Of a DNA stretch of 64,000 bases, positions 55,817-64,000 are shown piece after piece. The translations under genes were made by a program, and so were the position numbers. The notes under the pieces were generated by a model, which was not told where the DNA came from, did not search any database, and saw only the letters and a list, made by a program, of their open reading frames with translations. This stretch comes from Phoma sp. XZ068 (taxonomy: Eukaryota > Ascomycota > Dothideomycetes > Pleosporales > Didymellaceae). The stretch's first letter is position 1. Each line of letters begins with the position of its first letter. Where the stretch lies: the NCBI GenBank assembly GCA_004835665.1, contig RBKR01000008.1:434001-498000 (forward strand), read 5' to 3'.

Positions 55817-57234
55817 TCAAGCGTCGGTTTTCTTCATCCCCTTCTTGAATAACGGGCTATCCTTGATTCTCTCCCAATCATGCAACATGCTCGTATTCGC
55901 AGTCCCATCCCTGACCTCTGTCCCACCTCTCCGAACCAACTCCTCCTCAAATTCGTTTATGATTTGTGCCTGCTGACCACCTTCTTGTATCTTCACGAGA
56001 GCATCCCTCAACTTTCCAGCATCAGTAACGCTATGGTTCAGCCCCTGACCTCTCTGATATGTCATGGGATGACACGCATCACCCACCAACGTCACCAAGC
56101 CGTTGTGGTTATCCCAGCGGTGACCCTCGAGCCCAGGATCCCAGTCTGTAAGACCTAAATACCAAGCTGATGCGTCATCGGGCGTCCATTCTAGTGCGCT
56201 CTTCCAGGGGTCGCAGAAATGCTTAGCCAACTCCTTCTGCTGCTTTACGCGCTGCACATCTGTCCAGTGCTTGGTTGCTTCTTGCTCTTCCAACGTGGAG
56301 TGCCAGGATACATAGAAGAAGAACGTCCAGGTCGAGGGATCATTGGGGTCAGGGGCGTCGTGCATGCCGAAGAAGGCGAATGTGTTATTTGGATGCGCGG
56401 AGGCAAGAAAGAGGGGATGGAAGGAGCGGAGGTAGAGAGCTTGTTCAGAGGTGAACTTCTGCTGGATGAAGGTTGCGCAGTAGGGGATGTTGTTTATTGC
56501 GCCTAGAGTTGGGCCTAAAAGCTGGCTTCGAGTTGTTGAGCGTGCCCCATCGGCACCGACTAGCAATGATCCAGCAGTAGAGGTACCGTCGGCGAAGTGC
56601 GCAGTAACGGATCGGCCGTCTTCAGAGTAAGTAATGTTTTGGAGGCTCTTTCCATACTGAATGTCAAGGTTTTGACTTAAAATATCTCGCAGCTTGCTTC
56701 TCCTCAGGCGGTAGAAGGGACCAAATGTGATCGTTGCCAAGCGTTCGCCGGTATCGCCTTTCAGCCAGATCAAGTCGTCAAGCTCTTTTGTGGGCACGTG
56801 AGGGTCGACTTGGAGGCTTTGGACCTGCTCATCGAACTGGCCGTCCGGCATGAGACTTTTGAGTGTTGGTGCGCCCCAGTGCAGACCCATGTTCCAGTCT
56901 CTTTCTCCATGGTGATAAGCATTCTTCTCGAAGACTATGCATTGTATGCCAGCCTGGTGTTGTCAGTTTATACTCGAGGTTGAAGCCACAACAGCTGATC
57001 GGTGAGCGGGGATGACATAATGCTGCATTGCGAAGTGACACAGCGAGGCTGGTAACAGCGTCTCGTCTTACTTACCTTTCGCAGTCCCTGCGCAAGTGCG
57101 AGTCCTGTGCTGCCTGCAGCTCAAATCAGTAACAGTTACACAGCATAACGGCAAGCATTGAGGCACGCACCGGAGCCAATGATCAGCACGGGTAGCTGGC
57201 GTGGTACGCTACCATTAACAGGGCCTTCTGCCAT
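55817..57234 (-). CDS. FAD-dependent monooxygenase (class A flavoprotein)
   Basis: Three exons: 57234-57171, 57113-57076 and 56953-55817; 412 residues. The second exon is only 38 bp. The two joins create the FAD-binding motif LIIGSGSTGLALAQGLR and the following FEK strand end. LVGADGARSTTRSQLLG carries the DG motif, and TLVGDACHPMTYQRGQGLNHS the GD motif. A substrate domain lies between, with WTFFFYVSW. It is a second member of the flavoprotein hydroxylase superfamily in this window (the first is at 12488), but the two are different in sequence. Class A enzymes hydroxylate or epoxidise small aromatic or polyketide-like molecules; this one's substrate is unknown. It is divergent from a LaeA-like methyltransferase gene about 590 bp away. 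Confidence 0.88.
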
Positions 57235-57827
57235 TGCGACTTGACTATGGCGGCACGCCTTCCCACAGAGCTGCGCGATGTATCTTAACCTTGAGATCGG
57301 CCTTCCGGTGTCGTTGACAGAAGCTTTACGGTCTCCTGACCAAGTCATCTATCGCTGGCTACTCGGGCCCAGTCCCAGCGAACGTTTGACACGGCCCTTT
57401 TTCGGTAGATTTCTCAACCGCAGCGGCCAACGGCGCGATGTCCTGTCTGTCTCTAAAGCAGCCGACGAGGGCGCGATTTAGCAGAAGGTCTGCGCCGTCG
57501 AATTCGTAGCGAGATGGCGACTCAGCTGTGCAACTGCGACTGGCTGCCGGCCCATTGTAAAGCGGAGACGCTCTTGCCTAGTTCCCGCCACGGGCGAGCG
57601 ATACTCTGACCTGCGGCGCGGCCAGCAGCTGCCCACCAGCCCGCTTGCTGCCGTTTAATATAGCCAGAGAGCTCCCGCGGATCATGGGCGAGAAATGTCC
57701 ACGGAGACTCGCCCGGCTGATCGGCTTGTCATAATGTAACTGCCCTCCCCGTGCAGCCTGAGATAGCGACAATCCTCACTGCACCGCGATCTGACTCCCC
57801 GGATCCATATCTCCGAACCAGCCCACT
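57235..57827. promoter_or_regulatory. bidirectional spacer between monooxygenase and methyltransferase genes
   Basis: About 590 bp between opposite start codons. The region is GC-rich around 57500-57640, with palindromic-looking CG-rich strings. CGG and CCG triplets, the half-sites of fungal Zn2Cys6 factors, are frequent, but I could not identify a defined site. Confidence 0.4.
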
Positions 57828-58904
57828 ATGGCAACAACTAGCACGATAGGGCGGCGGCAACCCCAGGACAGCGGCGTCGACCTGCACGCGCATATTGATT
57901 CACCGCAACTGGGCCACCAGACCGACGGAGCCTCGCCAGAAGAGGAAGATCAGGTCTTCGATTCTGCGTCTGATTCAGGCTTCGACAGCGGCAGCCTCGT
58001 GGGCGACGAGACTGACTCTCTCGCCTCCAACATCCTGAACCACCGAATAGAGAATGGGCGACAGTACCATGCATATCGAGATGGCGCCTACTGGGGCCCT
58101 AACGACGAGCCCGCAAAAGAGATTCTTGACTTTGCACACCACATGTACCTCCTCACACTCGACCAGAAACTGCACCTAGCACCCATACAAAATCCCCAGC
58201 AAATCCTCGACGTCGGCACCGGCACCGGCATATGGGCTATCGACATGGCCGATCAATACCCCTCTGCGACCGTTACTGGCACCGATCTCTCGCCCATCCA
58301 GCCCGAATGGGTCCCACCGAACTGCCACTTCGAAATCGACGATGTATGCCTAGACTGGACATTTCCAGAAAATCACTTCGACTTCATACATATCCGTGAG
58401 CTGTTTGGGTGTATACCAGACTGGGACTTCTTCTTCGAGGAAGCATACAAGCACACAAAACCGGGCGGCTGGATTGAAATTGTGGAGCATTCCGTGCAAC
58501 CAGTTGCTGACGATGGGACGATGGGGCCAGATCATTTCTACCATACGTGGGGCAAGACGGTGATTGAAATGGGCGACAGGTTTGGCAAGAGCTTTACGAT
58601 CTGGGAGGAAGCAAAAGAAAGGATGGAAATGGCCGGTTTTGTGGACGTCGTAGAGGTACAGTATAAATGGCCTATGAACGGCTGGAGTCAAGACAAGAAA
58701 ATGAAGAACATCGGGAGATGGAATCAGCTGAGGTTGCACGATGGGATCGAGGGGTTCATGTTGAGGCTGCTGACTCAGGTTGGCGGCTGGAGCATCTCGA
58801 GAGCGCAGCTTCATCTTGCGCAGATGCGGAAGGAGCTCAAGAGCTACCGGGCGCATGCATATCTGCCAGGGACTGTGGTGTATGGCAGGAAACCGCCGAA
58901 ATAA
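57828..58904 (+). CDS. SAM-dependent methyltransferase (LaeA-like/TAM domain)
   Basis: A single-exon gene of 358 residues. The N-terminal 90 residues are acidic and Ser/Asp-rich (SASDSGFDSGS), probably disordered. GRQYHAYRDGAYWGPND and EILDFAHHMYLLTLDQKLHLAP introduce the fungal LaeA-like domain. ILDVGTGTGIWAIDMAD is motif I for S-adenosylmethionine, VTGTDLSPIQPEWVPPNC the acidic loop and following strand, and KPGGWIEIVEHS the later motif. Enzymes of this group are common in Pezizomycotina; LaeA itself regulates secondary metabolism, while many relatives act on small molecules or have unknown roles. Divergence from a flavin monooxygenase gene suggests a tailoring or small pathway role, which is inference only. 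Confidence 0.9.
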   Translation: MATTSTIGRRQPQDSGVDLHAHIDSPQLGHQTDGASPEEEDQVFDSASDSGFDSGSLVGDETDSLASNILNHRIENGRQYHAYRDGAYWGPNDEPAKEILDFAHHMYLLTLDQKLHLAPIQNPQQILDVGTGTGIWAIDMADQYPSATVTGTDLSPIQPEWVPPNCHFEIDDVCLDWTFPENHFDFIHIRELFGCIPDWDFFFEEAYKHTKPGGWIEIVEHSVQPVADDGTMGPDHFYHTWGKTVIEMGDRFGKSFTIWEEAKERMEMAGFVDVVEVQYKWPMNGWSQDKKMKNIGRWNQLRLHDGIEGFMLRLLTQVGGWSISRAQLHLAQMRKELKSYRAHAYLPGTVVYGRKPPK

Positions 58905-59047
58905 TCACCCAGGCTCCTTTTCTCCCAGTCGGCCCGTCCAGGCGACAGCATTCTGACAACTTTGTACGACCTTGCAGGCGATGATACCCACTTTTACCTT
59001 CTCGATAACTAGACGATCTCAATGAAACCTCTCACATATCTCGTTCA

Positions 59048-60115
59048 CTATGGATCCTGTCTTCTGTCCACCCGTGCAACCGACCCAGCAGGCAACTCAG
59101 ACACATGTTCTGTTCCCATCTCATGAAGGTTGCCACCTTTGCCTGAGTTCAGTTCGGCTGTGGCAACGACAGCATCTACCTCCACGCGAGCAGTATCCCC
59201 ATCCTTCTGGTGGATTTGCGCACCCTCAGCCTGATGGAGTGTACCATCCTCACTCTGTGACATCTGTTCTCCAGCGTCAACATCCTTTCTCGCACGCTTC
59301 TTCCGCCGCAGCAACAAAAGCACAAGCGCGAGGATCGCAGCAAGCGCAACCAGCCCCCCCAAAACAGCGCCAGCAATGACGCCGCCTGAGGGCTTCTTCT
59401 TCTTCGCCTTCGCCTTCGCCGAAGAGACGCTATCCGTCAATGATCTACTAGAAGTACTGTCCCTGCTAGATGTCGATACCGACGACGTACTCCCAGAGCG
59501 AGACGTTGCCGACTGTTTGGCCGCGCAACCAACGGACGGCTTGCTCGCCGCCCACCCGTCAATGGGATGTGCCCAACCCTGGGCGCCTGTAGTACTGGGC
59601 GCCCACACCTCCTGGTGCGCAGAGCCCGTAGAGTCGTACATCACAGCCGTCAACTCCTGACTAATCGGTATATCCGTATAGCAGATTCCTCCATATGCCG
59701 GCCGGTTGCTCACGACGGGCGTTCCCGTAGTCTGGAACTTGTACCCGCTGGGACAGCATGCGATGTAATTGTCGCTTCCAACATACTGTGTGCAGAAGTT
59801 CTCGGGACAAACTAGTGGGCTCATGGCCGGTACTATTGACGATCCGAGTGCGCGCGCTGAGGTCGGTGCAACTGAAGTGTAGGAGCGCAAGAATTCGTTG
59901 GGGTAGCAATCACTAATTGTCATGCTTGTGTATGGGACCGGCTCGTTCCACCAGATTAGGTAGCCCGGGGAAGGGAGAATATCGATATGTGAAGGGAGCG
60001 TGCATGATGCGGGTGGTATAAAGGTTGTCGAGAGCGCGATTGTTGTCGTGGGTTGTGTGAGGGTTGCTGCGAGTGGTTGTGGTGTTTGACGCGCCTGAAG
60101 AAAGTTTGGAGACAT
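59048..60115 (-). CDS. single-pass membrane protein with Cys-containing ectodomain
   Basis: A single-exon gene of 355 residues. I start at the Met at 60115; the open frame extends 43 codons further but with sequence unlike the rest. The ectodomain has eight Cys, including DCYPNEFLR, VCPENFCTQY, YIACCPSGYKF and GGICYTD, and is followed by a Ser/Thr-rich stretch and a basic run (KAKAKKKKPSGG). The single transmembrane helix GVIAGAVLGGLVALAAILALVLLLL precedes RRKKRARK and a hydrophilic cytosolic tail of about 80 residues. The plan resembles fungal Mid2/Wsc-like surface sensors, though the classical WSC domain is not visible. The 5' end of the protein lacks a clear signal peptide. The start position may be off by one base. 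Confidence 0.72.
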   Translation of the reverse strand: MSPNFLQARQTPQPLAATLTQPTTTIALSTTFIPPASCTLPSHIDILPSPGYLIWWNEPVPYTSMTISDCYPNEFLRSYTSVAPTSARALGSSIVPAMSPLVCPENFCTQYVGSDNYIACCPSGYKFQTTGTPVVSNRPAYGGICYTDIPISQELTAVMYDSTGSAHQEVWAPSTTGAQGWAHPIDGWAASKPSVGCAAKQSATSRSGSTSSVSTSSRDSTSSRSLTDSVSSAKAKAKKKKPSGGVIAGAVLGGLVALAAILALVLLLLRRKKRARKDVDAGEQMSQSEDGTLHQAEGAQIHQKDGDTARVEVDAVVATAELNSGKGGNLHEMGTEHVSELPAGSVARVDRRQDP

Positions 60116-60821
60116 TTTAGGTGTTGTGAATGAAGAAATTGTGCAAGCAGAGCTCGGGGGCCTCAACAATATTGTGTCTGTCGCGCTTACAGGCGCAGGC
60201 CCAAACGGTAATTCCTCATCTTGGACCCTGTAAGCATGTGCCACACATGTGCATAGTGGTCAATTGTTCGGAGAGCCTCCAGCCAATTAGGGTACGCAAT
60301 ACTGCAAGAGCTAGCCATCTTGGTCCTCGGGTAGTACAGCATCATTTTGGACCCCAACGTCGATCAGTGGCATTTTCGGGCTTATCCGAGCGTTTCTGCA
60401 ACAGGAAGGTCGAGGTTTGAAGGGTGTAATTACCGCGGAGTGAATCTGCTCACGCACGCCTCCGTGAATGTAATTGAAATCATGATCCCTCAAATTTTAC
60501 CCTGCACATTCGTGGGTCCCTTTTGAGCACAACTTTCTACAAGTTGCTCACAGGAATCGGATCCTAGCTCATACGATATACACCTTTCTGGTCATTGTCT
60601 CAATGCTGTGGCTGGCCGGGCTGTACGGAAGCAAGCATCCTACTTCGAGAGTGTCATGAGTTGATTTCGTGAATTGGAGAGTATTCTCAGCTGTGCGTTA
60701 ACAGGTCCACACTGGTCAAATCAATAGAGTGAACTGAGGTGGCCTTGAGTATTTAACCCATAACCAAATATCAGGCTATTAATCAACGCTATGTTCAAGT
60801 CTATCAGTTAAACATGCAAGC
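60116..60821. other. spacer between membrane-protein and orphan genes
   Basis: Contains the membrane-protein promoter and the 3' flank of the large orphan. Frames are at most 96 codons. No feature recognised. Confidence 0.45.
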
Positions 60822-62897
60822 CTAGCTCAAGTCCTTGAGAGTCTGTCCAGGTAGAGGGCCTTCACCAATGCCGCTGTCTTCACTCGATCTTCCATCGCAC
60901 TTGATATAGCCCGCCACATCTCTTGCATCAGCTGGTCCTACCAGCCTTATGCTTTGCTTCAGCTTCTCGTTCCTAAGCTCCTTTTGATGCGTCTTCCATA
61001 CATCCCGAGCATATTTTGCCTTCTCGACAAAGTTCAGTCTATGTATCGCACCCTCAGCCGAATCTTCGGTGCGCTGTGTGACCCCTTGTGAAAGGGGCGC
61101 TGTAGTGCGCGGCGAGCCAACATTGTGTGAACGGCGACGCGACTGTGGTGGGCTGTACGGGTAGAATGCTTCTTGCGGTTCTGGTGTGGCTACTGAGATT
61201 GCTGAATATGAAAAGGAGCGCGGAACTGAATGCGTGCCAGAGAAGAGAGATGGCCTTTGTTTAAAAGAACTTGTGGACGCAAATTGTGGTTGTGATTTCG
61301 AGCTCTGCCACGAGCCGCGGCGCGAGAAGTCGAAGCGGAACGGCGATGAGACAGGAAAATCGGGCCATGAGTGGGTAGACAAAGGTGAGGAGGGCAAGTC
61401 GCTGGCGGTTTGCGGTCGTGCTGTCGATGAAGGTGACTTCCGTACTATGGCAAGGCCAGCTGGGAGGCGGAATAAAGGCGTCGCTAGCTCAAACGGAGAT
61501 GCAAACTCTGAGGAGTCTCCGGGTGCCTGGGGAGAATTCTGACGAAATGGATACGAGATGACCAGCGGCTTCTGCGATTCAGGGTCTTTATGTAGCATCT
61601 TCCGAGACATGAGATCTTTGCCATGCTGAATAAAGTTTGCTAGACGGACGTCTTTCTTCAACAGTCGATCTACTTCAGCCTCGGGGAGTTGGTTTTGAGA
61701 TGGTCTCTTAGGGGTATTTCCAGCTGTCTGTTGTCTGGCAGGTTGCGGGTCTTTTCTCAGGTGATGATTCACCCACGAGCTCATCTTCTTGAGATTCTTG
61801 TGTCGTCCGGAAGATCGTCCCGACGAAGAGGTACTTGGCATCTGGGTGCGTGGAGGAGTCTCTCCTAGTGATGACCCGTCTGACTTTTTCCTCCACGTCA
61901 GTGGTAGTGGTGCCATATCTCGGTCTTTGGGTGGTGTTATTGGCGGCTCATCTTCCTCCAGGTGACTATGATCATCGATATAACGGCCGGCAAGCACATT
62001 GTGATAGTCCTGGGCGAAGCTCAATGCCTGCATCATATGGTTGGTGCTTGGATGTTCCGGGGTGCCAGGGCTATCTTCTGCATGAAAACTCCCTTTCCTG
62101 AACATCGTGAGCTTCTTACCCTGCAAATCCAGATGATAATCATCCTCGAGGTTTTGAGAGTCTGAATGTTGTTGCTGGCCTGCCAGTACGTTTCTGTGAT
62201 CCTGTGATGATCCCATGCCTTGCGAGTTGAACGCTTTTTGCTTCATGTTCATATCTGAAAGCGCCGAAACAAGATCTAGAGGTGACGGCAAGTCTGTGTC
62301 CAGCTGTCCACTAGAAGGAGGCCCAAAAGAATCCCCCAATGGGCTTTCAGCATGGGCGCAAGACGAGTATCTTGAGGTGACTGAAGGTAGAGTATCTTTG
62401 GAGCGTTTTCTTGCCGAGCCCGATTTTGATAAACCGGACAATCTGGACGGGTTGCGAGGTGGAATGCCTGGAGTAGTCGCCGAACCCTCGCCTATAGGAT
62501 CTAACTGAGTTTGCTGAAATGGGCCGTTGCCCTGCTGCCAGAGAATGGGATCCAATTGCATAGCTGCAAGATCCTCTGGTGGCTCTGGTATGAGGAGGGA
62601 ATAGGGTCGATTTGCAAAAGGAGGTGTTGATTGAGTTTGAGGGTCTTCGTCGTTGTCCCAGTTGGAAGGCGCTTCCCACAAGGAGTACCCGGTACTTCTA
62701 GTTTGAATAGTCAAGATTGATGAGGAGGATGGGTACTTCTGCAGCAATGGGGGAGGTGGTAGAGGCTTGTTAGGACCTGCGCGAGGTATTGAACCAGTGG
62801 AAGACTTGAATAATCGTACTGGTCGTTCCATGCCCTTCAGATGTGAGGAAGAGAGCATATTTTGCGTGTCCGGAGACAGTCTCTTCTGTAGGCTCAT
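60822..62897 (-). CDS. large uncharacterised disordered protein, 691 residues
   Basis: A single-exon gene. The whole protein is rich in Ser, Pro, Gln and Arg. A proline run (PNKPLPPPPLLQKYP) near residue 43 could bind SH3 or WW domains. Residues 216-320 hold two diverged copies of a unit with (Q)DxxNVLAG followed after 8-14 residues by LE(E)D; the copies are listed among the findings. Two RRGSW/RKKSDGSSLG-type stretches look like kinase sites. A better-folded C-terminal segment contains VEKAKYARDVWKTHQKELRNEKLKQSI, a long charged helix, and a final SEDSGIGEGPLPG. No membrane segment. I do not recognise a family; a signalling scaffold is one guess from composition. Confidence 0.65.
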   Translation of the reverse strand: MSLQKRLSPDTQNMLSSSHLKGMERPVRLFKSSTGSIPRAGPNKPLPPPPLLQKYPSSSSILTIQTRSTGYSLWEAPSNWDNDEDPQTQSTPPFANRPYSLLIPEPPEDLAAMQLDPILWQQGNGPFQQTQLDPIGEGSATTPGIPPRNPSRLSGLSKSGSARKRSKDTLPSVTSRYSSCAHAESPLGDSFGPPSSGQLDTDLPSPLDLVSALSDMNMKQKAFNSQGMGSSQDHRNVLAGQQQHSDSQNLEDDYHLDLQGKKLTMFRKGSFHAEDSPGTPEHPSTNHMMQALSFAQDYHNVLAGRYIDDHSHLEEDEPPITPPKDRDMAPLPLTWRKKSDGSSLGETPPRTQMPSTSSSGRSSGRHKNLKKMSSWVNHHLRKDPQPARQQTAGNTPKRPSQNQLPEAEVDRLLKKDVRLANFIQHGKDLMSRKMLHKDPESQKPLVISYPFRQNSPQAPGDSSEFASPFELATPLFRLPAGLAIVRKSPSSTARPQTASDLPSSPLSTHSWPDFPVSSPFRFDFSRRGSWQSSKSQPQFASTSSFKQRPSLFSGTHSVPRSFSYSAISVATPEPQEAFYPYSPPQSRRRSHNVGSPRTTAPLSQGVTQRTEDSAEGAIHRLNFVEKAKYARDVWKTHQKELRNEKLKQSIRLVGPADARDVAGYIKCDGRSSEDSGIGEGPLPGQTLKDLS

Positions 62898-63727
62898 TCC
62901 TTGACGTTCGCAAACGGTGCAGGAGAAGGGCAGGAGCGTATCTTACCCTGGGCTCCATCTAGATCATTACCTGATAAAGGGCTGCAGTCGACGCGCTCGC
63001 ACGTGGCTAGCTACATCTGCCCAAAGTAGCGTATGTCAAACATAGAACAAAGGCCCAAAACAATCAAATCTACCAGGTTGCATCACCGCACGCAGCTAGG
63101 ACGATGCTTAGCTGGTTACACTCCTCAGAATAACGGCCCTTTATCGATATACGTTTCAGGTTCTGCGAGTCCAGCCACTACTTTTTTGAGGAATGTGAGA
63201 TTCCACCAATTGAAGACTTAAGATGACCGCTGTACCTGGTGGATAACCTCAAACAGCATAACATCACTGAGTGCAAGTTGAGTTCCTAGAATTACTCGGT
63301 ACCAACTGTTTTGCAGAGTTGTCGTGCGCACGTTGCTGATTCGATAGTGCTATTGAGGAAGAGTGGTGGTTGAGGAACGCATTCAAGACAGTTGCTGCAT
63401 TCGGACGGGGCACAAGCACGAAGTGGGGCTGCTCCCTTACGAATGCAGCCATTCAAGACTCGACTATCATCAATACCACAACCACACGTTAAGGTGTGGC
63501 GATCTCTTTTGGTTTGATGCTCAGAAGCATTATGAATGGAGATCAGAGACTGTTGGGAGGTCTCGAATTGATCGCAGCATCGAAGGTTCATTAGACTTGG
63601 TCCACGCATTTAGCATATCACCTGTACGATTCAAGAAAGGAGAAGGCAACCGATCAACATAGCCATCTAAAATGTCTTTTCTACATCGGCGATTTCTGTT
63701 TATAAACTGCCCGACAGATCTAACATT
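62898..63727. other. spacer before the right-edge gene
   Basis: Contains the orphan promoter and the 3' flank of the edge gene. The minus-strand frame at 63292-63609 has several Cys but no signal peptide or known motif and overlaps a plus-strand frame; I do not call it. Confidence 0.4.
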
Positions 63728-64000
63728 CTAGAACTTCCTCATTACATCATTCACAAGATCAGCACCAAATGTTGCACCCGCTCCGTAGACCGCAGCATTG
63801 CCGAACTTGTGGGCCAGCTTACCTGCCCACTCATGGTGCTGCACGAGGTATCAGTCCAAATGTTACTCAGTTGCAGCCTCTCATTGAGTCCTCAGCTTAC
63901 CTTGGGGTTCTGAGGATGCGCCGGGTGGTTCGGATCTTGAGCTTGTTGGGCGATTAGGGCTGGATTAAACTGCTGGTTACCACTGACGTATCGAGGGTCA
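63728..64000 (-). CDS. 3' end of an unknown glycine/proline-rich-type gene (partial)
   Basis: Two exons are visible: 64000-63901 and 63838-63728, with a 62-bp GT-AG intron. The encoded end is SGNQQFNPALIAQQAQ, then DPNHPAHPQNPK, then across the intron HHEWAGKLAHKFGNAAVYGAG and TFGADLVNDVMRKF, followed by TAG. The terminal HEWAGKLxxKFGNAAVxGAGATFGADLV pattern resembles the C-terminus of fungal low-complexity proteins that often carry a WW or SH3 domain upstream, as far as I recall. The 5' part lies outside the window, so domain content cannot be judged. Confidence 0.6.

Noticed and set aside
55368..55820. 150-codon minus-strand frame between the LRR-like and monooxygenase genes
   Set aside because: Basic, Ser/Arg/Leu-rich composition without motif.
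63292..63609. 105-codon Cys-containing frame, possible small secreted protein
   Set aside because: No signal peptide, overlapping plus-strand frame, and Cys spacing without pattern.
1..64000. A complete secondary-metabolite cluster around the monooxygenase/methyltransferase pair
   Set aside because: No polyketide synthase, peptide synthetase, terpene cyclase or pathway regulator is found in the neighbouring sequence.

Overview
The window is nuclear DNA of a filamentous ascomycete (Pezizomycotina; Dothideomycetes is my best guess from the mix of protein types, which is inference). The evidence is short GT-AG introns, mostly 45-100 bp and often with CTAAC/CTAAT branch sites, in most genes. Fungal-specific families also point this way: Pal1, Rax2, a Dur3-type urea permease, a LaeA-like methyltransferase and a GPI-type arylsulfotransferase-like protein. 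Genes lie on both strands, are monocistronic and have 0.3-2.5 kb spacers. I see no rRNA, tRNA, CRISPR array or intact transposon. I resolved exon-intron structures by hand from splice sites and reading-frame continuity; they are predictions.

Layout. 1-2.8 kb: an empty left edge, then a five-exon NAD(P)-dependent epimerase-like gene. 3-6.7 kb: a gene-poor tract with an F-box/2EXR-like pseudogene, three decayed ~150-bp tandem repeats and a short repeat pair. 6.7-13.7 kb: a secreted GH17 beta-1,3-glucanase, a secreted lipase-like hydrolase and a TetX/salicylate-hydroxylase-like flavoprotein. 13.9-19.5 kb: U6 processing enzyme Usb1 divergent from morphogenesis protein Pal1, then a CDF zinc transporter. 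21.9-30.6 kb: a POT peptide transporter, a glycine-rich protein, an arylsulfotransferase-like protein, a small cell-surface-like protein and an alpha/beta hydrolase. 31-37 kb: an atypical kinase-like protein and the polarity landmark Rax2. 39.5-51 kb: an orphan disordered protein, the histone chaperone Spt2 divergent from ribosomal protein P2, ribosomal protein uS19/S15, Nus1 divergent from exocyst subunit Sec10, and a DUF202 membrane protein. 51.4-60.1 kb: a urea permease with a hidden first exon, an F-box/LRR-like protein, a flavin monooxygenase divergent from a LaeA-like methyltransferase, and a single-pass membrane protein. 60.8-64 kb: a large disordered orphan and the 3' end of a gene running off the window.

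Most genes are ordinary housekeeping, wall, transport and detoxification genes. Several connect to polarised growth and secretion: Pal1, Rax2, Sec10, Nus1 (dolichol for glycosylation) and the GH17 wall enzyme. I did not find a convincing new multi-gene system. The observations most worth checking are the hidden first exon of the urea permease with its upstream GATA cluster, the decayed repeat/pseudogene tract at 3.2-5.3 kb, the kinase-like protein with altered HRD and DFG motifs, the Cys/His-rich extensions of the zinc transporter, the monooxygenase-methyltransferase divergent pair, and internal peptide repeats in Pal1 and in the 691-residue orphan.
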